A stretch of 40,060 nt of DNA, from positions 1 through 40,060 of the forward strand of contig CAJOIP010000014.1 of NCBI GenBank assembly GCA_905234785.1, in the 5' to 3' direction. Both the position numbers and the translations under genes were made by a program. Numbering within the stretch: position 1 is the first letter of the stretch; every line of letters starts with the position of its first letter. The stretch is from an uncultured Eggerthellaceae bacterium. GTDB lineage: Bacteria > Actinomycetota > Coriobacteriia > Coriobacteriales > Eggerthellaceae. The notes under the pieces were generated by a model, which worked only from the letters and a program-made list of their open reading frames with translations, did not search any database and had not been told where the DNA came from. This document shows, one piece after another, positions 1 to 7,239 of this stretch.

Positions 1-102
1 TCACATGACATGTCGGCAACCCTGCCCGCCAGAATCTGCATTGCATCCATAAGCATTCGATAAAAGGCTTAGAAATGCAACGACTTAAAGATAGGAGCGT
101 TC

Positions 103-522
103 ATGATCAAGGAACTCGTAACCGACGAGGCGTTGCTGTCGACGCCGTGCGAAGCGGCAACCGCCGACGATGCCGAACTGGCGCAGGACCTGCTCGACAC
201 GCTGGAATCGATCGAGGACGGCGCGTGCCTGGCTGCCAACCAGATCGGCGTGGCGAAGGCCGTCATCGCGTACCGGGACGACAAGGACCGCATGCACGTC
301 ATGTTCAACCCGTCGATGAAGCGCGCCCTGCGTCCCGTCCGCATGGAGGAAGGCTGCCTGACGCGCGAGGAGACGTCGAAGGTCACGCGCTTCGACCAGG
401 CCACGTTCCATTACCAGGAGCTCGTCGACGGCGTGCTCGTTCCGCGCAAGAAGGAATGCCGCGGCTGGACGGCGCAGATCCTCCAGCACATGATCGACCA
501 CTGCAACGGCAAGCTCGTGTAG
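103..522 (+). CDS. Peptide deformylase-like protein lacking the catalytic Glu
   Basis: 139-aa member of the peptide deformylase family, which removes the N-formyl group from nascent proteins using a metal held by one Cys and two His. Motif 1 is seen as GACLAANQ (residues 40-47), motif 2 as EGCLT with metal ligand Cys85, and motif 3 as HMIDH (129-133). The two His ligands are present, but the catalytic Glu of the family's HExxH is Met130 (codon ATG). At about 139 aa it is shorter than most housekeeping deformylases. Start ATG has the RBS AGGAG at 93-97. The gene downstream is a COG0523 GTPase; deformylase paralogues next to such metallochaperones are a known association. Family membership is clear. 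Deformylase activity is doubtful, so I infer a paralogue that is inactive or altered. Confidence 0.85.
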   Translation: MIKELVTDEALLSTPCEAATADDAELAQDLLDTLESIEDGACLAANQIGVAKAVIAYRDDKDRMHVMFNPSMKRALRPVRMEEGCLTREETSKVTRFDQATFHYQELVDGVLVPRKKECRGWTAQILQHMIDHCNGKLV

Positions 523-557
523 CGATAATCAATTTCCTCCGAGGATATTGATTATCG
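523..557. repeat. PE1 palindromic repeat, single unit
   Basis: A 35-bp near-perfect palindrome starting at the base after the deformylase stop codon. Outer arms of 11 bp (523-533 and 547-557) are exactly complementary, and the centre CCTCCGAGG (536-544) is also palindromic, leaving one mismatch (534/546) and one central base. The same AATCA...CCTCCGAGG...TGATT design occurs as paired units at 15030-15088 and 26812-26875, so this is a dispersed family and not a one-off terminator. No T-run follows. Confidence 0.85.
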
Positions 558-577
558 GCGATGAGATAGGAGGGCGC

Positions 578-1708
578 ATGCCCGAGGGTGAGAACACCGT
601 GAAGATCGCGCTCGTGACCGGTTACCTGGGCGCCGGCAAGACGACGCTGCTCAACCATATCCTGGCAAACGACGAGGGGCTGCGCGCCGCCGTCATCGTG
701 AACGACATCGGCGCGGTCAACATCGACGCCGACCTCATACGCGAAAGCGGCGCCACGAAAGTCGAGAACGTCATTCCGCTGACCAACGGCTGCATCTGCT
801 GCACGCTGTCCGACGACTTGGCCGACCAGCTTGCGGGCATTGCCGATTCGGGCGACTTCGACTACATCATCATCGAGGCGTCGGGCATCTGCGAGCCCAT
901 GCCGATCGCCTACACGATATCCGAGTTCTGCGACCAGCGCATCGCCGATGGGCAGGCGCCGCTTTCGCTCGACAACATCATCGCCGTCGTCGATTGCGCG
1001 CGCATGCTCGACGAGTTCGACAACGGGCGCAGCCTGCTTGCGGATGATTTGGACGAGGACGACGTGGAAAGCCTGCTCGTCGAGCAGTTGGAATTCTGCA
1101 CGACGGTCATCCTGAACAAGGCCGACCTCGTCACGCCCGAAGAGCTTTCCGAGGTGAAGGCCATCGTGCGCAGCCTGCAGAAAAGCGCCGTCATCCTGGA
1201 GGCGGTGGAAGGCGAGGTGCCGCTCGGAGAAGTGCTCGACACGGGCCGCTTCGATTTCGACGACGTGTACGAGTCGGCTGCATGGCTCGACCTCATGGTG
1301 AACCCCGAAGACCACGGCGATCCGGAGCTTTTGGAATACGGCATCTCGACGTTCGTCTACGGGCGCCGCAAGCCGTTCGACCTCGACGCGTTCGGGGATT
1401 TCGCCGCCCATTGGCCCGACACGGTCATCCGCACGAAGGGCATGACCTGGATCGCCCAGCAGCCCGACACGTGCTTCTTGCTCGAGCAAGCCGGCCAGCA
1501 GCGGTCGTTCATCGACAACGGCTCCTTCGTCGCCGCGCTTCCCGCAGAAGAGCAGACGCAGGTGCTCGAGGAGAACCCCGGCATCATGGCGCGTTGGGAT
1601 TCGACGTGCGGCGACCGCCAGACCATCCTCGTGTTCATCGGCAAGGGCATGGACCGCGCGGCCATCGAGTCTGCGCTCGACGCGTGCCTGACCGACTGGG
1701 AAGGCTAG
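578..1708 (+). CDS. CobW/COG0523 family GTP-binding metallochaperone
   Basis: 376-aa G3E P-loop GTPase. The N-terminal GTPase domain has Walker A GYLGAGKTT (about residues 15-23), the family metal-binding motif CICC (Cys72, Cys74, Cys75) and the guanine-specificity motif NKAD. A CobW C-terminal domain follows. The family delivers metal ions (zinc, cobalt, iron) to client proteins in the cytoplasm; the client cannot be read from sequence. ATG 578 is chosen because AGGAGGG (568-574) sits just upstream; an in-frame ATG at 548 lies inside the PE1 repeat. It probably shares a transcript with the deformylase-like gene 55 bp upstream, and deformylase is a metalloenzyme family. Family call is secure; metal and client are unknown. 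Confidence 0.9.
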   Translation: MPEGENTVKIALVTGYLGAGKTTLLNHILANDEGLRAAVIVNDIGAVNIDADLIRESGATKVENVIPLTNGCICCTLSDDLADQLAGIADSGDFDYIIIEASGICEPMPIAYTISEFCDQRIADGQAPLSLDNIIAVVDCARMLDEFDNGRSLLADDLDEDDVESLLVEQLEFCTTVILNKADLVTPEELSEVKAIVRSLQKSAVILEAVEGEVPLGEVLDTGRFDFDDVYESAAWLDLMVNPEDHGDPELLEYGISTFVYGRRKPFDLDAFGDFAAHWPDTVIRTKGMTWIAQQPDTCFLLEQAGQQRSFIDNGSFVAALPAEEQTQVLEENPGIMARWDSTCGDRQTILVFIGKGMDRAAIESALDACLTDWEG

Positions 1709-1827
1709 GCGGGCGCATCGGGTCCGCGTCGGTTGCCGAGCATGGCGTCGTGTGGCACGACGACCGCTTCAAACGAATCTTCGTTTCGGGAGAATTCCCA
1801 ATCCTCGCAGAATGAGTAGCGCTTCAT
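1705..1827 (-). pseudogene. N-terminal stub of a glycoside hydrolase family 2 gene
   Basis: A 40-codon minus-strand reading frame beginning MKRYSFCEDWEFSR and containing VPHDAML near residue 30. This matches the conserved opening of GH2 enzymes (beta-galactosidase, beta-glucuronidase), where a W-x-F sequence is followed about 15-20 residues later by V-x-(L/V)-PHDAM. Full enzymes run 600-1000 residues; here the frame stops at TAG (1705-1707), overlapping the end of the CobW gene. Its ATG still has an RBS-like AGGAG about 8 nt upstream, and a GATAAT -10-like box lies further up. I infer a deletion that fused the 5' end of a sugar hydrolase gene to this locus. A coincidental short ORF is the alternative, but the PHDAM context argues against it. 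Confidence 0.55.
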
Positions 1828-2092
1828 GCCCTCGTCTCCTGAGACGCTCGAATTATCTGACGCGTCTATGATAGTGGAGCCGGCGCCGGGATGAGTGCCG
1901 GGGATATGCCCCATTGCCCGTCCCAGTGCCTGTTCAGCTGTCCCGCTAGCCGAGACGTGTAAATCGCCACTGGCAATATCCCGCGTAATGCGGTAGTTTT
2001 TCTATGTGCCCGAAACAAGCTCGAAACATTGGCACGCGGAGGGGAATCGGGCGCAAGGCAACGCTTAGGATCGACGTTCGAGAGGTGGCACT
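1828..2092. other. Intergenic region upstream of gap
   Basis: Holds the remains of the GH2 promoter region: GATAAT on the minus strand at 1852-1857, flanked by complementary AGACGC/GCGTCT arms that could be an operator. A short CCGC/GCGG hairpin (1981-1993) is followed by five T (about 1997-2001) and could be a weak terminator. No further coding sequence is visible. A promoter for gap must lie here, but I cannot assign a convincing -35/-10 pair. Confidence 0.4.
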
Positions 2093-3118
2093 ATGATCAA
2101 GATTGGCATCAACGGATTCGGCCGCATCGGCTCGCTGGTTTTCCGCGCGGCTATGAAAGCCGACGACATCGAAGTCGTGGCTATCAACGCTCCGAAACAT
2201 CCCGCTTCTCAGGTCGCCTACGCCACCATGTACGACACCGTGCATGGCCGCTATGACGGCGAAGTCCTGGCTGACGACGAGGCTGGCATCCTGACGGTCG
2301 ACGGCAAGCAGGTAACGGTGCTGTGCGACGACAAGTACCGCGACGCGGCGCTCATCCCGTGGGGCGAGCTCGGCGTCGATTACGTCATGGAATGCACGGG
2401 CAAGTACCGTGCGCGCGTCGACGCGCAGAAGCACATCGACGCCGGCGCCAAGGTCGTCGTCATCTCCGGCCCCACGAAGCTCGACGTTCCCATGTTCGTC
2501 GTCGGCGCCAACCTGTACGAGTACGAGCCCGACATGGACATCGTCTCGAACGCCTCGTGCACCACGAACTGCGTGGCGCCGCTCGCCAAGGTCATCGACG
2601 ACAACTTCGGCATCGTCGAGGGCTTCCTCACCACCATCCACGCCACGACCGCTTCCCAGTCGCCGGTCGACGGGTTCCCGAAGAAGAACTGGCGCCTCGG
2701 CCGCTCGGTGTTCGGCAACATCGTTCCCACCACCACCGGCGCCGCCGACGCCGTGGGTCGCGTCGTTCCCAACCTCATGGGCAAGATGACCGGCGTCTCT
2801 ATCCGCATCCCGTCGGCTGACGTGTCGCTTTCCGACCTCACCATCCGCCTGGCCAAGCCGGCGAGCTACGACGAGATCTGCGCCGCCATCAAGGCCGCGA
2901 GCGAAGGCGAGCTTGCGGGCATCCTGGCCTACACCGAAGACGAGGTCGTCTCGCAGGACTTCCGCGGCGACGCTCACACCGCCATCTTCGACAAGGGCGC
3001 CGGCAAGGCCTTGAACGACCAGTTCGTGAAGCTCATGGCCTGGTACGACAACGAGTGGGGCTTCTCGAACAAGATGCTCGACCTCACCCGCTACGTCGAC
3101 GGCGTCCGCAACGCATAG
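2093..3118 (+). CDS. gap: Glyceraldehyde-3-phosphate dehydrogenase, type I
   Basis: 341-aa phosphorylating GAPDH, interconverting glyceraldehyde-3-phosphate and 1,3-bisphosphoglycerate. The N-terminal Rossmann motif is INGFGRIG. The catalytic site is SNASCTTNC, with nucleophile Cys156. The conserved C-terminal YDNEWGFS is present. Residue 33, an Asp that selects NAD in most glycolytic GAPDHs, is Ala here (VAINAPK). The same Asp-to-Ala change occurs in Bacillus GapB, the NADP-preferring gluconeogenic enzyme, so NADP or dual use is plausible but inferred. ATG is preceded by AGAGGTGG. No pgk or tpi adjoins it; an amidohydrolase gene follows 7 nt downstream. Confidence 0.95.
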   Translation: MIKIGINGFGRIGSLVFRAAMKADDIEVVAINAPKHPASQVAYATMYDTVHGRYDGEVLADDEAGILTVDGKQVTVLCDDKYRDAALIPWGELGVDYVMECTGKYRARVDAQKHIDAGAKVVVISGPTKLDVPMFVVGANLYEYEPDMDIVSNASCTTNCVAPLAKVIDDNFGIVEGFLTTIHATTASQSPVDGFPKKNWRLGRSVFGNIVPTTTGAADAVGRVVPNLMGKMTGVSIRIPSADVSLSDLTIRLAKPASYDEICAAIKAASEGELAGILAYTEDEVVSQDFRGDAHTAIFDKGAGKALNDQFVKLMAWYDNEWGFSNKMLDLTRYVDGVRNA

Positions 3119-3125
3119 GGCGGGT

Positions 3126-4400
3126 TTGGCCGCAGGCAACGACATATCCGAGAGAATACGGGCGCTCGTTTCGGAGGCCGAAGGCGATGTCATCGCGTGG
3201 CGACGGCATTTCCACCAACATCCGGAACTGAGCGCCCATGAAGTAGAGACCAGCGCGTTCGTGCGCGCGAAGCTCGCCGAGTGGGGGATCGAACATCGGC
3301 TCGTGCAAGGGCCCCGTCCGGCCGAGTTCGCAGACGAGCGCGCCGATTTCATCGGCACGGGCATCATCGCCACCATCCGCGGCGAAGCCGAAGGCGCGTA
3401 CGACGAAGCGGGAAACCCCGCGAAGCGCATCGCGCTGCGCACCGACATGGACGCGCTGCCGGTGACCGAGCGCACGGGCTTCGAATACGCCTCCGAAAAC
3501 GATGGCGTCATGCACGCGTGCGGCCACGATTGCCACATGGCCATGATGCTCGGCGCGGTTCGCGCGCTGAACCAGCTGCGCGGCCAGCTGAAAGGCGAGG
3601 TGCGCATCATCTTCCAACCTGCCGAGGAGATCTCGATCGGCGCGCGCGACATGATCGCCGCCGGCGCCCTGGAAGGCGTCGATGCGATGTACGGCGCGCA
3701 CATCTGGAGCGAGGTCGAAAGCGGAACCGTTTCATGCGAGCCCGGCCCGCGCATGGCTTTCACTGACTGGTTCCGCATCGACATTTCGGGCGTGAGCGCC
3801 CATGGCTCCATGCCGCACAAGGGCGTGGACGCCATCGTCGTCGCATGCGAAATCGTCGACGCGCTTCAAGTCATCGTGTCGCGGCGCACGTCGCCGTTCG
3901 AGCCGGTCGTCATCACGGTGGGCGAGATACATGGCGGCACCGCCCGCAACATCATGGCGGGCTCGGCTTACATCACGGGAACCCTGCGCACCTGGAACCA
4001 GGATTTGCGGGAACGCGTCATCGACCGCATCGAGCGCGTTGCGGGCAAGACGTCCCATGCGTTTGGCGCCGACATAACGTTCTCGTTCGAGGAGGGCAAT
4101 CCAGCCGTCGTGAACGACCCTGCCTGCTCCGAAGCCGCCCGCAAGGCGGTCGAGAAGGTGCTCGGACCCGAGGCGGTCGGGTCGTACGAGGGCACGCTCG
4201 CCGGCGAGGATTTCGCAGAGTACCTGCGCATCGTGCCGGGCGTGTTCGTGTTCGTGGGTTCCCGCAACCCCGCAATCGGCGCCGACCACCCGCAGCACAG
4301 CTGTTACTACACCATCGACGAGTCCATGCTCGCCAAGGGCTCGATGGTCGCCGCCCAATGGGCCTGCGACATGCTCTCGCCATCCGCTACGCAGTTGTAA
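3126..4400 (+). CDS. M20 family amidohydrolase (N-acyl amino acid / peptide hydrolase)
   Basis: 424-aa M20D-type metallohydrolase, a family of cytoplasmic zinc enzymes that remove acyl groups from amino acids (hippurate, N-acetyl or aminoacyl conjugates). It opens with the RRHFHQHPELS segment typical of the group. The metal-site motifs RTDMDALP and HACGHDCHMAMMLGA, the catalytic QPAEE segment and a final metal-binding His region near GADHPQHS are visible. The TTG start is the first in-frame start after gap, with AGGG overlapping the gap stop codon about 5 nt upstream; no better start is seen, so the N-terminus is less certain than the rest. The 7-nt spacing suggests co-transcription with gap. 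The substrate cannot be assigned. Confidence 0.88.
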   Translation: MAAGNDISERIRALVSEAEGDVIAWRRHFHQHPELSAHEVETSAFVRAKLAEWGIEHRLVQGPRPAEFADERADFIGTGIIATIRGEAEGAYDEAGNPAKRIALRTDMDALPVTERTGFEYASENDGVMHACGHDCHMAMMLGAVRALNQLRGQLKGEVRIIFQPAEEISIGARDMIAAGALEGVDAMYGAHIWSEVESGTVSCEPGPRMAFTDWFRIDISGVSAHGSMPHKGVDAIVVACEIVDALQVIVSRRTSPFEPVVITVGEIHGGTARNIMAGSAYITGTLRTWNQDLRERVIDRIERVAGKTSHAFGADITFSFEEGNPAVVNDPACSEAARKAVEKVLGPEAVGSYEGTLAGEDFAEYLRIVPGVFVFVGSRNPAIGADHPQHSCYYTIDESMLAKGSMVAAQWACDMLSPSATQL

Positions 4401-4462
4401 CCTTTGCGCGAAGGTCCATATGATAGGCTGAGTGAATCGCTCGACGATTCAGGAGGTGTCAT

Positions 4463-5164
4463 ATGGTGAAGAACGCGTCTCCCATCCAAGAACTTGTCGC
4501 TGACGACGAGGGCATCCTGCCATTCGAGTCGCGCCTGCGCCACAACATCCTGAAGATGCCGAAGGAAATCGAGGAGACGTCGGGCATCGTCGTGTTCGGC
4601 CGGCGCATCAAGAGCCTGCTGTTCTCAACCGACTTGGCCGTCATCAAGAACTGCGACGCCGATGCCATTTTCGCCGTTCATCCGTTCACGGCACAGCGCT
4701 CCATCAGCGCTCCCATCATCCAGTCGGCTTCGATGCCGGTCTTCTGCGGCGTCGGGGGCGGCACTACCCAAGGCATGCGCGCGGTGTACCTGGCAAACGA
4801 CGCCGAAAGCCAAGGTGCCATCGGCGTGGTGCTGAACGCGCCCATTCCCAACAAGGACATTCGCGCCATCGCGCGGACGGTCGACATTCCCATCGTGGTG
4901 ACGGTCGCAAGCGAGCGCACGAACGTCGGCCTGCGCATAAAGAACGGCGCTGCCATCATCAACGTGGCGGGCGGGAAGAAAACCCCCGATATCGTGGCGA
5001 AGATCCGCAAGCAGCACCCGAAGGTGCCCATCATGGCGTCAGGCGGCAAGACGCCCGAATCCATCACGGCCACCATCGAGGCGGGCGCCAACGCCATCGT
5101 CATCACGCCGCCTAGTTCCGCCGAGCTGTTCAGGGACCTTATGGCCAAGTACCGCGAAGGGTAA
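4463..5164 (+). CDS. TIM-barrel protein of unknown function, IMPDH/GMP reductase-like fold
   Basis: 233-aa soluble protein with beta/alpha-barrel features: alternating hydrophobic strands, a Gly-rich FCGVGGGTT segment near residues 93-101, and a C-terminal phosphate-binding-like region (ASGGKTPESI followed by GANAIVITPP) as in IMP dehydrogenase or nitronate monooxygenase barrels. It lacks the CBS domains and catalytic Cys loop of true IMP dehydrogenase. Similar proteins in clostridia and actinobacteria are often labelled only 'hydrolase', which I do not regard as evidence. Start ATG has a strong AGGAGGT 5 nt upstream. The 62-nt gap to the M20 gene and the terminator after it make it a short unit. 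Function unknown. Confidence 0.7.
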   Translation: MVKNASPIQELVADDEGILPFESRLRHNILKMPKEIEETSGIVVFGRRIKSLLFSTDLAVIKNCDADAIFAVHPFTAQRSISAPIIQSASMPVFCGVGGGTTQGMRAVYLANDAESQGAIGVVLNAPIPNKDIRAIARTVDIPIVVTVASERTNVGLRIKNGAAIINVAGGKKTPDIVAKIRKQHPKVPIMASGGKTPESITATIEAGANAIVITPPSSAELFRDLMAKYREG

Positions 5165-5168
5165 TGGC

Positions 5169-5205
5169 CCAAAGGGGCAACGGCACCTTTGGCGCTAACA
5201 TTTTT
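5169..5205 (+). terminator. Probable terminator after the TIM-barrel gene
   Basis: CCAAAGG (5169-5175) pairs with CCTTTGG (5186-5192). A run of T (5201-5205) follows about 8 nt later, so the geometry is loose but compatible with intrinsic termination. Confidence 0.5.
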
Positions 5206-5209
5206 CCTC

Positions 5210-5238
5210 TTGCAATTGGCGGCGTAGGGGCGCATAAT
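5210..5238 (+). promoter_or_regulatory. Promoter of the glycine riboswitch / symporter gene
   Basis: TTGCAA (5210-5215) and CATAAT (5233-5238) are separated by exactly 17 bp, a good sigma-70-type pair. Predicted transcription starts near 5245, about 55 nt before the riboswitch aptamer. Confidence 0.65.
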
Positions 5239-5296
5239 GGCGCATGCGCTTTTCTGTGATGCCTTCGGAATCGGCTCGCCGAAACCGGAGGCGGAG

Positions 5297-5401
5297 AAAA
5301 CTCTGGAGAACTCTTAGATGAGTGCCGAAGGTGCAAGGCCCGCCAAGGGCTGAATCTCTCAGGCAAACGGACGGAGGCGACGCAAGCGGCTGGTCAGCCG
5401 C
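5297..5401 (+). ncRNA. Glycine riboswitch
   Basis: The aptamer spans roughly 5297-5379 and carries the conserved glycine-riboswitch blocks in order: TCTGGAGAACTCT, GTGCCGAAGGTGCAA and the diagnostic AATCTCTCAGGCAAACGGAC. Only one aptamer with full consensus is visible, so it looks like a singlet type and not the classical tandem. An expression-platform candidate follows: GCGGCTG/CAGCCGC (5386-5401), then a pyrimidine-rich stretch. It lies about 80 nt upstream of an alanine/glycine:cation symporter start, a known context for this class, and is expected to tune uptake to intracellular glycine. Whether it acts as an ON or OFF switch is not determined. Confidence 0.92.
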
Positions 5402-5482
5402 GCGTTCCTTTCCCGTTTCCCAGATGAACCAAGCGTATGGCAAGGGCGCATCGCATTGCGGTGCAGTGTGAAAGGGGAAACA

Positions 5483-6976
5483 GTGGAAGCGGCACTCGCG
5501 TCGTTCAACGACTTTCTGGGGGCGGTCGATGACCTGGTCTGGGGCATCCCGCTCATCTGCCTCATCTTGTTTGGGGGCATTTTCCTGACCATCCGCGTCG
5601 GGGGCTTGCAGTTCCGCAAGCTCGGCAAGGCGCTGCATTACATGATGAAGAACGAGAAGGGCGCCGGCGGCGAGGTCACCAGTTTCGCGGCGCTGTGCAC
5701 GGCCCTTTCGGCCACCATCGGCACCGGTAACATCGTCGGCGTCGCGACCGCGGTCGTGGCGGGCGGTCCGGGCGCGCTGTTCTGGATGTGGGTCGCCGCC
5801 CTGTTCGGCATGGCCACCAAGTACGCCGAGGGCATGCTGGCCGTGAAGTACCGCAGCTACGACAAGGAAACGGGACATGCGCTCGGCGGCCCGTTCTACT
5901 ACATCGAGCGCGGCATGGGCAAGAACTGGAAGTGGCTGGCGAAGCTCTTCGCGTTCTTCGGCGTGTGCGTCGGCCTGCTCGGCATCGGCACGTTCACGCA
6001 GGTGAACAGCATCTCGAGTTCCATCAACGGCTTCTTCGACCCCGATGGCCTGGCCATTGCGTTCAGCGCGTTCGGCCACGATTACACGTGGGCCACGGTC
6101 ATCGGCGGCCTGCTGCTGGCCGTCATGGTGGCGCTCATCGTCATCGGCGGCCTGCGCCGCATCGCCGCCGTGGCCGAGAAGGTCATCCCGGTCATGGTCG
6201 TCATCTACGTGGTCATGGGCCTCGTCGTCATCATCTTCAACATCACGGCGCTGCCCGATGCGTTTGTGCAGATCTTCGAGGGCGCGTTCGGCCTTCGCGC
6301 AGCCGCTGGCGGCGCGCTCGGTGCCATGATCATCGCCATGCAGAAGGGCATCGCGCGCGGCATCTTCAGCAACGAAGCCGGCCTCGGCTCGGCTCCCATC
6401 GCAGCCGCCGCCGCCCAGACGAAGGAACCGGTGCGCCAGGGCCTCGTGTCCATGACGGGCACGTTCCTCGACACCATCATCGTCTGCTCGATGACCGGCC
6501 TCGCGCTCGTCATGACGGGCGCGGGCAACACCGGCCTCGAAGGCGCCCAGGTGACCATGTACGCGTTCGCCGAGGGCCTGCCGTTCTTGCCGGCCGCCGT
6601 CACGAACTTCCTCGTCATGCTGTGCATGGCGCTGTTCGGCTTCACCACCATCCTCGGCTGGGACTACTACTCTGAGCGCTGCCTCGAGTACCTGACCAAC
6701 GGCAACATGAAGGCCGTGAAGGTGTACCGCTGGCTCTACATCATCGCCGTGTTCATCGGCCCGTACATGACGGTCGCCGCCGTGTGGACCATCGCCGACA
6801 TCTTCAACGGCCTCATGGCCATCCCGAACATGATCGCCCTGTTGGCCCTTTCCGGCGTCGTTGCGAAGGAGACCAGGGATTTCTTGCGCCGCCTCGATGC
6901 GAACGGCGGCCACGAAGAGGGCATGGTGCCGTACGTGAACGACCCGGCCACCTGGAAGAGCGGCTCGCCCGAGTAG
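5483..6976 (+). CDS. Alanine/glycine:cation symporter family protein
   Basis: 497-aa AGCS-family secondary transporter importing alanine or glycine with Na+. It has about ten hydrophobic membrane segments and the family signature around IGTGNIVGVATAVVAGGPGA, followed by FSNEAGLGSAPIAAAAA. The GTG at 5483 is preferred because AAGGGG (5472-5477) lies 5 nt upstream; an in-frame TTG at 5456 has no clear RBS. The glycine riboswitch directly upstream argues that glycine is a physiological substrate. The gene forms its own unit, with a repeat-containing gap downstream. Family assignment is secure and the glycine preference is inferred from the riboswitch. Confidence 0.95.
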   Translation: MEAALASFNDFLGAVDDLVWGIPLICLILFGGIFLTIRVGGLQFRKLGKALHYMMKNEKGAGGEVTSFAALCTALSATIGTGNIVGVATAVVAGGPGALFWMWVAALFGMATKYAEGMLAVKYRSYDKETGHALGGPFYYIERGMGKNWKWLAKLFAFFGVCVGLLGIGTFTQVNSISSSINGFFDPDGLAIAFSAFGHDYTWATVIGGLLLAVMVALIVIGGLRRIAAVAEKVIPVMVVIYVVMGLVVIIFNITALPDAFVQIFEGAFGLRAAAGGALGAMIIAMQKGIARGIFSNEAGLGSAPIAAAAAQTKEPVRQGLVSMTGTFLDTIIVCSMTGLALVMTGAGNTGLEGAQVTMYAFAEGLPFLPAAVTNFLVMLCMALFGFTTILGWDYYSERCLEYLTNGNMKAVKVYRWLYIIAVFIGPYMTVAAVWTIADIFNGLMAIPNMIALLALSGVVAKETRDFLRRLDANGGHEEGMVPYVNDPATWKSGSPE

Positions 6977-7027
6977 GCTAGGGCTGGCACCAGGTGGGTC
7001 AATCCGCCCTGTCCCCATTGTCCCAAT

Positions 7028-7116
7028 CCGTAGGGGCGCAGATCTCTGCGCCCGCCGCCGCAGGCGGCATGTCCCGATCAGTAATCACGCGGGCGTGATG
7101 AATCGTGCCCCTACGG
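7028..7116. repeat. Cloverleaf-like intergenic repeat with GTAGGGGC ends
   Basis: An 89-bp element closed by perfectly complementary 10-bp ends, CCGTAGGGGC (7028-7037) and GCCCCTACGG (7107-7116). Inside are three perfect hairpins: GGGCGCAGA/TCTGCGCCC (7034-7053, competing with part of the outer stem), GCCGCC/GGCGGC (7054-7068) and ATCACGC/GCGTGAT (7084-7099). A partial copy is at 31281-31303. GTAGGGGC-type intergenic repeats are, to my knowledge, widespread in bacteria, with no settled function. Confidence 0.8.
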
Positions 7117-7239
7117 GATGCGCATGCAAGATGATGATGCCGCACGGAGTGGCGCAGGCGATTCCGCAGATTGTCAACTACGTTTGCCAATATGGGGTTA
7201 AAATAGGAAGTCCACGGTTTTCCAGGTGATAGGAACACG

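Noticed and set aside
1981-2001. Terminator before gap
   Set aside because: The stem is only 4 bp (CCGC/GCGG); kept only as a weak possibility in the intergenic entry.
5224-5234. GTAGGGGCGCA near the symporter promoter as a third copy of the cloverleaf repeat
   Set aside because: Only 11 bases match and no hairpin follows; the stretch is better explained as the spacer and -10 region of the riboswitch promoter.
5195-7018. A 607-codon minus-strand open frame opposite the symporter gene
   Set aside because: It runs through the riboswitch and the antisense of a clear transporter, and is Asp/His/Glu-rich without motifs, so it is not a gene.
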